Shown: positions 36,336 through 45,280 of the stretch, one piece after another | Numbering within the stretch: the stretch's first letter is position 1 | How the letters are laid out: each line of letters begins with the position of its first letter | DNA from: Bacteroidota bacterium | GTDB lineage: Bacteria; Bacteroidota; Bacteroidia; Flavobacteriales; Flavobacteriaceae | Assembly: GCA_023446155.1 (NCBI GenBank) | Contig: JAEXIT010000006.1 | Span: forward strand, 62,001 to 126,000 | Direction: 5' to 3' | DNA: 64,000 nucleotides | Notes under the pieces: generated by a model | Told to the model about the DNA's origin: nothing | Seen by the model: the letters and a program-made list of their open reading frames with translations, nothing else | Databases searched by the model: none | Program-made: the position numbers and the translations under genes

Positions 36336-37019
36336 TTACGAGTCGGTATAGGCAATGGTGGCAATACTTAGCCGGGCCCCCGGTATTTTTAACAATTGTT
36401 TGCCGCAGGCTTCCAACGTCGAACCGGTGGTGATGACATCGTCGATTAACAGGAAATGCTTTTGATAACCGTAATGGTTGTCGTGTAGTGCAAACAATTC
36501 CTGATTGGTTTCGGTTCGTCCAAAAAGTGTTTTTTGGGTCTGGGTTTTCGAATAGTGCTTCCGGTATAAAAGCTGATCGTTATAAAAGGTATGAAAACCA
36601 TTAGCCAAAGTGCGGCCAAAGGAAGTGAGTTGGTTATAACCGCGTTCGCGCAACCGTTTCGGATGTAATGGAACGGGAATAATATCGGTAACGGACTGTA
36701 AATCCGGATTCGCTTCAAAACGAAACAGATACCATTCGGCGAGTAAAGCGCCAATCTCCTGCCGGTTTTTGTATTTCAGATGGTGAATGAGTTGTTGTGT
36801 AATCCCTTTTTTCCGGTAATATAAAAGCGAAGAGCCATGTATTAATGGTAGCCGTCCGTAGAACTTTTCAAAAGTCGTATTGGAGTTGGTAAACGGATGA
36901 TTGGTAAACGGAAGCTCGTGACGGCATTTAAGGCATATAATCCTCTCATTTTGCAATAAAACAGAATTACAGCCAACGCAAATTGGCGGAAAAAGTAAGT
37001 TTATCAAGTTTTTTATCAT
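36336..37019 (-). CDS. ComF family phosphoribosyltransferase-like protein
   Basis: A 227-residue ComF protein. The N-terminal zinc-ribbon-like cysteines are CVGC and CLKC (residues 14-36), and the PRPP-binding motif FLLIDDVITTGSTLEACG lies near 190-207. ComF proteins support DNA uptake or processing in competent bacteria, but they are widespread and not proof of competence. The double-psi region DIIPVPLHPKRLRERGYNQ matches the family. The gene is divergent from the unknown gene at 37082. Confidence 0.92.
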   Translation of the reverse strand: MIKNLINLLFPPICVGCNSVLLQNERIICLKCRHELPFTNHPFTNSNTTFEKFYGRLPLIHGSSLLYYRKKGITQQLIHHLKYKNRQEIGALLAEWYLFRFEANPDLQSVTDIIPVPLHPKRLRERGYNQLTSFGRTLANGFHTFYNDQLLYRKHYSKTQTQKTLFGRTETNQELFALHDNHYGYQKHFLLIDDVITTGSTLEACGKQLLKIPGARLSIATIAYTDS

Positions 37020-37036
37020 TTCGTCGATTATTTTTT

Positions 37037-37064
37037 TTGGATTACTAAAGGCGGAATACTTTTA
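37037..37064 (+). promoter_or_regulatory. Probable promoter of the anchored protein at 37082
   Basis: TTG (37037-37039), a 17-base spacer and TACTTTTA (37057-37064), one mismatch from the -7 consensus. Confidence 0.5.
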
Positions 37065-37081
37065 GCGATTATTAAATAGAA

Positions 37082-37876
37082 ATGGTACGTAAAAACGCTA
37101 CAAAATTAATTCAGGTAAGTGTTGGTGTACTGCTCGTCGGAGTGTTCACCCTGTCTTTTAATTTATATCGGTTATCCGTTGAAAATAAGACGCTTAAAGA
37201 TAAGCTTTCTCTGGAAAATTCCCTTCATAAGAATGAGCTTTTGGAGATTTTAAAGCGGTACGACTCGGTCAATAATATGCTGGTCGGTCGGACAAAGAGC
37301 GCTATGATCCCTTTTAAGCCTGTTATACCGTCCAATACCCTTTTAAAAACAGTCGGAAGCGGTCATATTAAGACAGAAGTTGTAAAAAATAAACCCTTAA
37401 GTATTACGGTTAAAAAGGAAAAACGAAAACCGGTTAAAACAGTAGCCGAATCCGATACTTCTTCTGCTACTTCCGAGGCCTCTTCGAAATACTTAAAAGC
37501 ACTCAACGTTAGTGTAAGAGGTGTGAAAATCATCTATAGTGATATATTGGAAACCAATCGTTCCAAAAAAATAGACCAAATCCGCATTTGTTATACCTTA
37601 GGGTATAATGAAATGGTTCCGAAAGGAAATCAGGAGATCTTCTATCAGATCGTAAATCCAGAACACATGGTATTGGCCAATTGTTCCCATCCGGACGAAA
37701 AATTCAACTGCGATTTAAGCTGTACGGCCAAAGGAATCGTATTCTACGAAAATAAATCTACCGATGTTTGTGCCTTTGTCGATGTAGATAAAAAAAAGCT
37801 GATCCGCGGTGATTATGAAGTGAACATAATCCATCAGGACCGTATAATCGGAACAGCGAATTTCCAATTTAGATAA
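37082..37876 (+). CDS. Membrane-anchored coiled-coil protein of unknown function
   Basis: A 264-residue protein. One N-terminal membrane helix (LIQVSVGVLLVGVFTLSFNL, 10-29) is followed by a short coiled coil (LSVENKTLKDKLSLENSLHK), a Lys/Ser-rich linker to about 140, and a compact C-terminal domain (about 140-264). That domain holds five cysteines, in RICYTLGY, ANCSHP, FNCDLSCTA and DVCAFVD. The domain is predicted to lie outside the cytoplasmic membrane, so disulfides are possible. I do not recognise the family. It is flanked by comF (divergent) and glyS (same strand, separate promoter). Confidence 0.7.
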   Translation: MVRKNATKLIQVSVGVLLVGVFTLSFNLYRLSVENKTLKDKLSLENSLHKNELLEILKRYDSVNNMLVGRTKSAMIPFKPVIPSNTLLKTVGSGHIKTEVVKNKPLSITVKKEKRKPVKTVAESDTSSATSEASSKYLKALNVSVRGVKIIYSDILETNRSKKIDQIRICYTLGYNEMVPKGNQEIFYQIVNPEHMVLANCSHPDEKFNCDLSCTAKGIVFYENKSTDVCAFVDVDKKKLIRGDYEVNIIHQDRIIGTANFQFR

Positions 37877-37925
37877 TTGGTGTAAAAAGTTAAAATTTTC
37901 CCTGTTTTTTACAATCTCTTTTCCC

Positions 37926-37933
37926 TATTTTTG
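37926..37933 (+). promoter_or_regulatory. -7 box of glyS, four bases before the start codon
   Basis: TATTTTTG ends four bases before the ATG at 37938, so the transcript probably begins at or next to the start codon (leaderless). The -33 region has only a TGTTTT-like match. Confidence 0.55.
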
Positions 37934-37937
37934 CAAC

Positions 37938-39479
37938 ATGGCAAAACAAGATGACTTATTTAAAAATGTAGTTTCGCATGCTAAAGAATACGGATTTATA
38001 TTCCCTTCGAGCGAAATCTATGATGGTTTGAGTGCAGTTTACGACTATGCTCAGAACGGTGTTGAATTAAAGAAAAATATACGGGAATACTGGTGGAAAT
38101 CCATGGTTCAGATGCATGAAAATATTGTCGGTATCGACGCTGCGATTTTTATGCACCCAACAACCTGGAAAGCATCGGGCCACGTAGATGCATTTAACGA
38201 TCCGTTAATTGATAATAAAGATTCCAAAAGAAGATATCGTGCCGATGTTTTAATTGAGGATTATGCCGAAAAATTAAACCAGAAAGCGCAAAAAGAAATA
38301 GATAAAGCACGCGAACGTTTTGGCGATGCTTTTGATGAGGCACAATTTGTCGCGACAAATGCCCGTGTGATCGAGTACCGTTCCCGCCAGAGAGAAATCC
38401 TGGAGCGTATGGCGCGTTCGCTGGAAGCCGAAAACCTGGCTGATGTAAAAGCCCTGATCGAAGAGCTTGAAATCGCTTGTCCGGAATCCGGATCTAAAAA
38501 CTGGACGGAAGTACGTCAGTTTAACCTGATGTTCGGAACAAAATTGGGCGCATCCGCCGATTCGGCTATGGATTTGTACTTACGACCGGAAACGGCTCAG
38601 GGAATTTTTGTAAACTTCCTGAACGTTCAGAAAACGGGACGTATGAAAATACCTTTTGGTATTGCACAAACCGGGAAAGCCTTCCGTAACGAAATTGTAG
38701 CCCGTCAGTTTATTTTCCGTATGCGTGAATTTGAACAAATGGAAATGCAGTTTTTCGTTCGTCCGGGAGAAGAAATGAAATATTACGAATACTGGAAAGA
38801 AACCCGATTAAAATGGCACCTTTCATTAGGACTTGGAAAAGAGAATTACCGTTTTCACGACCATGAAAAACTGGCGCACTATGCCAATGCTGCTGCGGAT
38901 ATCGAATTTAATTTCCCATTCGGATTTAAAGAATTGGAAGGAATTCATTCCCGAACCGATTTCGACCTTAAAGCGCACGAATCGCATTCCGGAAAAAAAT
39001 TGCAATATTTTGACAACGAAACCAACTCCAGCTATGTGCCGTATGTAGTGGAAACTTCTGTTGGATTGGATCGTATGTTTCTGGCCGTTTTCTCAAAAGC
39101 GTTGCAGGAAGAAACATTGGAAGACGGATCAACACGTACGGTGTTAAAATTACCGTCGGTGTTGGCACCAACCAAAGCGGCCGTTTTACCATTGGTTAAA
39201 AAAGACGGTTTGCCGGAAGTAGCCCGAAATATTATTGACGATCTGAAATGGGATTTCAATGTGTCGTATGACGAAAAAGATGCTGTAGGGCGTCGTTACC
39301 GTCGTCAGGATGCATTAGGAACACCATTCTGTATTACGGTTGATCACCAAACATTGGAAGACCAGACCGTAACGATCCGTCATAGAGATAGTATGAAACA
39401 AGACCGTGTTAAAATTTCCGAATTAAGAGCGATCATTAGTGAAGAAGTTTCGATGCGTAACTGGTTAATGAAAATGTAA
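37938..39479 (+). CDS. glyS: Glycyl-tRNA synthetase (single-chain class II)
   Basis: A 513-residue dimeric-type glycyl-tRNA synthetase that charges tRNA-Gly. Class II motif 2 is FRNEIVARQFIFRMREFEQMEM region (about 248-270), and motif 3 is in VETSVGLDRMFLAVF near 372. The C-terminal anticodon-binding domain (KLPSVLAPTKAAVLPLV onward) is complete. Insertion segments around residues 100-170 are typical of bacterial single-chain GlyRS (eukaryote-like type), not the alpha-beta tetramer. It is preceded by an abutting -7 box and followed by a terminator. Confidence 0.96.
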   Translation: MAKQDDLFKNVVSHAKEYGFIFPSSEIYDGLSAVYDYAQNGVELKKNIREYWWKSMVQMHENIVGIDAAIFMHPTTWKASGHVDAFNDPLIDNKDSKRRYRADVLIEDYAEKLNQKAQKEIDKARERFGDAFDEAQFVATNARVIEYRSRQREILERMARSLEAENLADVKALIEELEIACPESGSKNWTEVRQFNLMFGTKLGASADSAMDLYLRPETAQGIFVNFLNVQKTGRMKIPFGIAQTGKAFRNEIVARQFIFRMREFEQMEMQFFVRPGEEMKYYEYWKETRLKWHLSLGLGKENYRFHDHEKLAHYANAAADIEFNFPFGFKELEGIHSRTDFDLKAHESHSGKKLQYFDNETNSSYVPYVVETSVGLDRMFLAVFSKALQEETLEDGSTRTVLKLPSVLAPTKAAVLPLVKKDGLPEVARNIIDDLKWDFNVSYDEKDAVGRRYRRQDALGTPFCITVDHQTLEDQTVTIRHRDSMKQDRVKISELRAIISEEVSMRNWLMKM

Positions 39480-39486
39480 GATCTAT

Positions 39487-39519
39487 AAAAAAGCTTTCCG
39501 TAATTGGAGAGCTTTTTTG
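39487..39519 (+). terminator. Terminator of glyS
   Basis: An A-run, arms AGCTTTCC and GGAGAGCT with a six-base loop, then a T-run; starts eight bases after the stop. Confidence 0.8.
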
Positions 39520-39520
39520 T

Positions 39521-39884
39521 TTACGGTTGGGGACTAATTTATGGTCTGAGTGGTCTTTTTAGGACAAAATGGAGGTTTGGGGAGTCAATAAAAGTGTTAA
39601 AATGGACAAAAAAGCTAAAAAAAATTCAAACCGTAAAAAAAACTGAAAAAAACCGTAAAATGCTTGTGTGGGAAACAAGTACTTTTACAGTGTCATTAAA
39701 TACTTAATTAAGTTAGTTTATACAGTATAAGGTAAATATAGTGGATTACCTTCTTTAGCCCAGCCTGTAAAAGGTCTTGCTACAGCCCAGCCAAATAGAG
39801 GATTTGGTTTAGCTCATTAAAAATCAAGCGTTAGTAATGTACTAACGCTTTTTTTATGAATTTATTTTAATTTTGTAAGAATTT
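39521..39884. other. Gene-poor stretch with relic-like open segments and a lone terminator
   Basis: No convincing gene. Bases 39600-39660 are very A-rich. Between 39731 and 39820 both strands stay open for about 28 codons without a start codon; the plus-strand frame ends with TAA just before the terminator at 39827-39855. Two copies of AGCCCAGCC (39757-39765, 39784-39792) are 27 bases apart, i.e. nine codons. This could be the decayed end of a small gene or an unannotated RNA. Confidence 0.4.
39827..39855 (+). terminator. Orphan Rho-independent terminator
   Basis: A perfect stem AGCGTTAGT-aatgt-ACTAACGCT followed by seven T residues. The nearest upstream plus-strand gene (glyS) already has its own terminator, so this one has no obvious client. 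Confidence 0.8.
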
Positions 39885-40934
39885 CTACTCGTTTTCCAAC
39901 GCGTTCCATCCTCTCGCTTTCAACGGAATCTTGGTGTTGGCCCGGGTAATCAAATGAATTCCTTCGCTTTCCGGTGCCATATGACCAATTACGGTAAAAT
40001 TCGGATTGGCTTTGATCTTGTCGTAATCCTCCATTTTAATGGTAAACAACAATTCGTAATCTTCACCGCCATTAATTGCAATCGTCGTACTGTCGACATT
40101 AAATTCCTCACAGGCGTTGATCAATTGTGGATCCAATGGCAATTTGTCCTCATATAGATTACAACCTTTTGAGGAATTCTTACAAAGGTGAATGATCTCA
40201 GACGATAATCCATCGGAAACATCAATCATTGCAGTTGGTTTTAAATCCAAAGCTTCCAATAATTCCTTAATATCCTTACGGGCTTCCGGTTTTAACTGAC
40301 GTTCGATTAAATAGGTGTAGGCATCCAGATCGGGCTGGTTGTTCGGGTTTACCTGAAAAACCTGTTTCTCGCGTTCCAAAACCTGTAATCCCATATAGGC
40401 GGCACCAATATCGCCGGTAACTACTAATAAATCGGTTTCGTTTGCACCATTACGGTAAACCAATTCTTCTTCTTTCGCCTCCCCAATAGCGGTAATGCTA
40501 ATGATCAATCCTTTTTGAGACGAAGTGGTGTCACCACCAATTACATCTACATCATATATTTTGGAAGCCAGTGCGATTCCGTCGTACAATTCCTCCAGCG
40601 CTTCCAGTGGAAAACGATTCGAAACCGCGATCGATACGGTAATTTGCGTCGGCTTGGCATTCATCGCACAGATGTCGGAAAGATTCACAACCACGGCTTT
40701 GTATCCTAAATGTTTTAATGGCATATAGGCAAGGTCAAAATGGACGCCCTCTACCAGTAAGTCGGTCGAAACCACCACTTTTTGATCCTTAAAATCCAGT
40801 ACGGCCGCATCGTCGCCAATCCCGGTTACAGTAGATGGCTGATTGATTTTGAAATTTTGGGTCAGATGACTTATTAGTCCAAATTCGCCCAGTTGCGACA
40901 AACTGGTTCTTTGAGGTGTTTTGTCTTCTATCAT
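39885..40934 (-). CDS. thiL: Thiamine-monophosphate kinase
   Basis: A 349-residue ThiL that phosphorylates thiamine monophosphate to the active diphosphate. GIGDDAAVLD near residues 41-50 and DLLVEGVHFDLAYMPLKHLGYKA region near 60 are the Mg-ATP and metal sites. MNAKPTQITVSIAV and VIGGDTTSSQKGLIISITAIGE follow, and DVSDGLSSEIIHLC marks the second domain. There is no thiamine riboswitch in front of it, and it stands alone on the minus strand. Confidence 0.95.
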   Translation of the reverse strand: MIEDKTPQRTSLSQLGEFGLISHLTQNFKINQPSTVTGIGDDAAVLDFKDQKVVVSTDLLVEGVHFDLAYMPLKHLGYKAVVVNLSDICAMNAKPTQITVSIAVSNRFPLEALEELYDGIALASKIYDVDVIGGDTTSSQKGLIISITAIGEAKEEELVYRNGANETDLLVVTGDIGAAYMGLQVLEREKQVFQVNPNNQPDLDAYTYLIERQLKPEARKDIKELLEALDLKPTAMIDVSDGLSSEIIHLCKNSSKGCNLYEDKLPLDPQLINACEEFNVDSTTIAINGGEDYELLFTIKMEDYDKIKANPNFTVIGHMAPESEGIHLITRANTKIPLKARGWNALENE

Positions 40935-41024
40935 CGAAATAAAGTATAAGCTGCAAAGTTGCGAAGGTTTTTTAAATAAAAAAAACGCATGCGGTTAAAT
41001 ACGGAGACTTTAAAAATGAAAGTG

Positions 41025-44000
41025 TTATCGTTTCATCGAAAAATGAGACTTAAACTCTTTTTCCTCGCCGTTATCTTTAAAGATGACCTTAAACCAATAG
41101 TCGGTCGATGGAAGGGGATAGCCGTTATAGGTTCCATCCCAACCCGGTCCGTCCGGGCGAAGTTGTTTTAGGAACTTACCATAGCGGTCGAAAATATAAA
41201 TCCGGGCATCTTTCTGATTTCGCAGGTCGCGGATATTCCAGGTGTCGTTATAGCCGTCGCCATTCGGGGTGAAAAAATGCGGGTATTTCAGGATAAAAGC
41301 GCGTAATCGGGTGATACCGCAACTGGCTTTGGTATCGGTAATGGTCACCCAATGTTCGCCACCGGAAACATTCGTAAAGTAATTGGATGATTGCGGCGGA
41401 CCATCATCAAGTTGGTATATATAATTCCCGTATCCGCCGGTTACGATAACGGTGATAGCACTCCCGTCGGAAAATGGCTCGCTAACGGATAGGGTAGCAA
41501 TGGCCGTGCTGGACGGATCAATAGTAACGGTTTTCGGATTGTAATTACAATCGTTACCAATCTCCGGAGTGAGTTTTATAGTGTTGATGGTATATTGTCC
41601 GGGCTGAGTTGCGGTATAACTCGGACCGGTATGAATCAGTTGGTTGTTCTGATACCATTCTACCGTAAACAAAGCGGGACTTAACCCGGTTGCAATGGTA
41701 TACGTTGTCAATGGATTTTGAGTGATGGGATCCACACAAAGACTACCATCGGCGATGTCGAGATCTAATAATGGATATATGGTGATCAAAAACAGTTTTT
41801 CGCTAAAACAGTCCGCGTTGTCGGGTGCCGCAAGATATACATATACGGTTTGTGAGCTGCTAATGGTATCGCCCGCCTGATAAGGAGTTCCGGTTCCACC
41901 GCTACCGCTAAAATAGCTGCCCGCTACCAATGGTGGTAAGGTATAGCTGCCGCAGCGTTCCACATTGTTAAAAGCGGGAAGTACCGGAGTTGTGGAAATG
42001 GTAACAACAAAATCATCTTCATCGGTACAATTGATCCGATTTCCGGAGATGGCATATACATATATGGTCTGACTGGTGGTTAAAACGGTTCCATCCGGAA
42101 TCACAGGCCCCTGACCATTGGGTTGGGAGTAATAATTTCCCACCGTAAGATTAGGAAGTATATAGCTATCACAGGCTTTAACGTCGTCAAACGTACCTAC
42201 CTCAACACCGATGGCGTTTACTGTAAATACGGTTTGGTTGCTACATTGCGGAAAATCACTCCAATTGTTATAGATATACAATGTTTGAGTGGTTGCAATT
42301 TCCGTGCCCGGACTTAACTGGGTTCCGGTTCCGCCTGGTCCGGTAAAATAGTTTCCGTTGGTTAAAGGCGGTAGTGTAAACGTTGTACAGGTATATACAT
42401 CGGTAAAACTATCGATTAGAGGTAGCGGTCGGATGGTTACGGTAAAGGCATGTTCGTTGGTACAACCATTGGCAGCAACGGCATAAACATAGATTGTCCG
42501 TGTACTGATCAAAACTTGTCCGGCATTCAGTTGTGTTCCGGTTCCACCGGTTCCGGTATAGTAATTTCCGTTAGTTAAAGCCGGTAGTATATATTGCCCG
42601 CATTCCATTCGGTCGGATGGTGTGTCGACTAAAGGTTTGGGGAGTATGGTAATCTGATAATTTAAAAAATCGGTACAATTGGGCGTGCTTGTGGTTGGGG
42701 CATAATAATACACGGTTTGTGAACTTTGAATCACCGTACCAGCCGGAATTACGCTTCCGCCGCCTAAAGGTTGGGTGTAATAATTTCCGACTTCAATCGT
42801 AGGTAATGTGTATTCGCCACAGGCCGTTACCGGTTGGAACGATGGGCCGTCGATGATGGTTACCCGGAAAGGATGCTCGTTCGAACATTCTCCGTCAAAA
42901 GCATAAACATAAACGTCCTGGGAGGAGGTAATCACGGTTCCAGGCTGCAGTTGCGGGCCGGCACCACCAGGCTGTGAATAGTAATTACCGTGGTTTAGCG
43001 GTGGTAAAACATAGGAGTTACAAGTGATCACATCGGCTGGTTTGTCGATAACAGGCTTCGGTAAAATCCGGATATGGTATATTTTTTCCTGACAAACATT
43101 TCCGTTGACCACCGCATAAAAATAAATCGTCTGATCGGTAGTGAGCACTGTTCCAACTGGTAACAGTGTTCCTGTTCCACCCGGTCCGGTATAAAAATTA
43201 CCGGCCGGTGCACTACGGATAATATATTGTTCGCATCCTACATCCGGGAAGCTTATCTGATCAATTAATGTTACGACAAAGGTGGTTTGATCCGCACATC
43301 CAAAAGGTCCTGGCGTGGTGTTATAAATGTAATAGGTGCCCTGTTGGGTAATGGTATCACCGGCAAAAAGCGGTGTTCCCGATCCGTGGGAACCTGAGAA
43401 ATAGTTTCCGTTGGTAATAGGAGGTAATACGTAGCTATTGCATTCGATCGCATCCGGAATAACATCCACTAATGGCAGCGGAAGTATGGTAATGGTAAAA
43501 CTGGTGAGGGCATAACAATTCACATTATTCACATCGGTCATCCGAACCCATACTGTCACCGGCGACTGGGATGCATTTACAATAAAAGCTGTGGGATCAG
43601 GAATACTATTGGTGTTGTTATCGGCGTCGCTTTGTGAGGTAAAGTACCGAATGCTAAAATCGCTAAGACTTTGTCCGTTTAGAACAATAGGGGTTTCAAC
43701 GGTTAGGTCAAAGCTCAGGAGGCCATTGCGATTGCTGCACTTTGTCATGTTCAAAGCCTGTCCGGGGGTAATGGTGTTGTTGACGATCAGGTTAAACGAA
43801 GTGAGGTTATCGCAGATCACATTGCCGTTCCGTTTGCGTACTTTAATATAGATGATTTGGCCACCGGCGCTCATATAACCGCCAAGATCGGAAACCGGAA
43901 TTGGATTGTTGGCATTGGCATCGGCTAGTGAGGCATAATATAAAATATCAAAATCGGCTGGATTCAGTCCTAAAACCGTAGCGTTATTTTGGGTAAGATT

Positions 44001-45077
44001 AAAAGGATAATTGGACGATCCGTTATTGCAGACCCGAATGTCGTTTGGTGTGCCGATGGTCAGATCGGTGATCTCAATTTCGTCGGTCATTTGACAAGCG
44101 CCGTTTGTTGTGGTAGCGATCACGCTATAAAGCCCGGCCTGGGTTACACTCAGCGACGATGCGGTCGCACCCGGAATAATGTTATGGTTAAAAGTCCATA
44201 CATGATCAAATTGCGGACCTAATCCCGATTGTAACACAATGGTTTCACCCTGACAAATGGAGGTGTCGGAACCTAAATTCGTATTTGCTGTAAAACTCTT
44301 TCCGGCAATAAAAACTGCGGAATCAAAATTAGAATCGTTGTAATCGCCTATTGCTAATTTGATCCGATAAGGATTGTTTGGGGTAACCGCCGACGAAGCC
44401 GTTAGTAAAACCGTTTCTCCACGCATATTGATTGCCGAAGTCCCCGGATTGGTAACGTTATAACGACCAAACAAACCTGAATTTGCCGATGTACACCCGG
44501 AATTGTACTGATTGTTGCGAATGGTTTTTACGGAAATAGGGATGTTGGTATTGGGGATAACGGCCAGATTTGTGGTAATACCGGTTGTAAGATCGGTTAA
44601 GAGAAATGCAAAAATATCGTTGAATCCACATTGGTATTCGCCGTATTCGTTGGATGCGAATAGAAAATCGAAGCTAAAACTACTGGATAGCGGCGTAAAA
44701 TCAAACTGTATATAAGCTGCATCCCGAATGGGTAGTGTTTGCCCACTGGCATTGCTGATGTTTTGTAAGTCGGGATCGCTGGCATTGGTTAAAAAAGAAC
44801 TTTCGTTTAATCCGGTATATTGTCCTTCGGTATATTTGGCAATACCGTTTCGGATAATAATTCCTTCCTGAATTGGGAAATTCGGATTGGTATTGGTAAA
44901 ACGTCCGATACCGCGAGGAGAAGAAAACTGAAAATTGGTTTCGTTAAAGCAAGAATTTTGCAAAAGTATGTTGCTTACCAATTGCGGAACGGTTTGCGAA
45001 GTAGTATCAACAGCAATCCCCTGCGCATAAAAAGTAAGGCTGGAAAAAAACAGCAACAATGATAATACTCTTTTCAT
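41025..45077 (-). CDS. Large T9SS type B surface protein with choice-of-anchor L domain and eight tandem repeats
   Basis: A 1350-residue secreted protein with signal peptide ending FYAQG. Residues about 35-270 resemble the choice-of-anchor L domain (IQFDFTPLSSSFSFDFLFASNEY region). PKD/Ig-like beta modules follow to about 545. Eight tandem repeats of about 71 residues then run from about 545 to 1110, each with C-x-x-Y-x-LP, GNYYTGTGGTGT and YVYA cores. The C-terminal 90 residues (FFTPNGDGYNDTWNIRDL to FSMKR) are the gliding-motility/T9SS type B sorting domain. It is likely surface-attached and perhaps adhesive; ligand unknown. A -7 box TAACTTTG lies upstream. Confidence 0.9.
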   Translation of the reverse strand: MKRVLSLLLFFSSLTFYAQGIAVDTTSQTVPQLVSNILLQNSCFNETNFQFSSPRGIGRFTNTNPNFPIQEGIIIRNGIAKYTEGQYTGLNESSFLTNASDPDLQNISNASGQTLPIRDAAYIQFDFTPLSSSFSFDFLFASNEYGEYQCGFNDIFAFLLTDLTTGITTNLAVIPNTNIPISVKTIRNNQYNSGCTSANSGLFGRYNVTNPGTSAINMRGETVLLTASSAVTPNNPYRIKLAIGDYNDSNFDSAVFIAGKSFTANTNLGSDTSICQGETIVLQSGLGPQFDHVWTFNHNIIPGATASSLSVTQAGLYSVIATTTNGACQMTDEIEITDLTIGTPNDIRVCNNGSSNYPFNLTQNNATVLGLNPADFDILYYASLADANANNPIPVSDLGGYMSAGGQIIYIKVRKRNGNVICDNLTSFNLIVNNTITPGQALNMTKCSNRNGLLSFDLTVETPIVLNGQSLSDFSIRYFTSQSDADNNTNSIPDPTAFIVNASQSPVTVWVRMTDVNNVNCYALTSFTITILPLPLVDVIPDAIECNSYVLPPITNGNYFSGSHGSGTPLFAGDTITQQGTYYIYNTTPGPFGCADQTTFVVTLIDQISFPDVGCEQYIIRSAPAGNFYTGPGGTGTLLPVGTVLTTDQTIYFYAVVNGNVCQEKIYHIRILPKPVIDKPADVITCNSYVLPPLNHGNYYSQPGGAGPQLQPGTVITSSQDVYVYAFDGECSNEHPFRVTIIDGPSFQPVTACGEYTLPTIEVGNYYTQPLGGGSVIPAGTVIQSSQTVYYYAPTTSTPNCTDFLNYQITILPKPLVDTPSDRMECGQYILPALTNGNYYTGTGGTGTQLNAGQVLISTRTIYVYAVAANGCTNEHAFTVTIRPLPLIDSFTDVYTCTTFTLPPLTNGNYFTGPGGTGTQLSPGTEIATTQTLYIYNNWSDFPQCSNQTVFTVNAIGVEVGTFDDVKACDSYILPNLTVGNYYSQPNGQGPVIPDGTVLTTSQTIYVYAISGNRINCTDEDDFVVTISTTPVLPAFNNVERCGSYTLPPLVAGSYFSGSGGTGTPYQAGDTISSSQTVYVYLAAPDNADCFSEKLFLITIYPLLDLDIADGSLCVDPITQNPLTTYTIATGLSPALFTVEWYQNNQLIHTGPSYTATQPGQYTINTIKLTPEIGNDCNYNPKTVTIDPSSTAIATLSVSEPFSDGSAITVIVTGGYGNYIYQLDDGPPQSSNYFTNVSGGEHWVTITDTKASCGITRLRAFILKYPHFFTPNGDGYNDTWNIRDLRNQKDARIYIFDRYGKFLKQLRPDGPGWDGTYNGYPLPSTDYWFKVIFKDNGEEKEFKSHFSMKR
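41745..43450 (-). repeat. Eight coding repeats of about 213 bases
   Basis: In-frame diverged repeats inside the T9SS type B gene. Shared DNA cores recur, such as the stretch encoding GNYYTGTGGTGT and the stretch encoding YVYA. Similarity is clear at protein level and patchy at DNA level, indicating old duplications. Confidence 0.8.
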
Positions 45078-45099
45078 GATGGGCGGGGCATTAATGCTG

Positions 45100-45107
45100 C
45101 AAAGTTA
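45100..45107 (-). promoter_or_regulatory. -7 box of the T9SS type B gene
   Basis: TAACTTTG on the minus strand, 23 bases before the start codon; no -33 TTG at the usual distance. Confidence 0.45.
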
Positions 45108-45244
45108 CTAAAAAAAGTGTCTTTTTTTATGTTGATAGGAGTTAATGAGTGGCTTTTGCTTTAAAAAACATTATTTTTTTGTTAAAATCATAAATTGTCT
45201 CTAATCTGTCCGGAATTTAGGTTTGTTTTAGGACCGAAAAAGGG

Positions 45245-45274
45245 ATAAAAAAAGACCGGATTTAAATCCGGTCT
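45245..45274 (-). terminator. Terminator of lepA
   Basis: The palindrome AGACCGGATTTAAATCCGGTCT (paired arms AGACCGG and CCGGTCT at 45253-45274) is followed on the minus strand by seven T residues. Confidence 0.88.
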
Positions 45275-45280
45275 GTATGA

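Noticed and set aside
41745..43450. Regular repeats that could suggest a CRISPR array
   Set aside because: The units are about 213 bases, diverged, and lie in frame in a coding sequence; they encode protein repeats.
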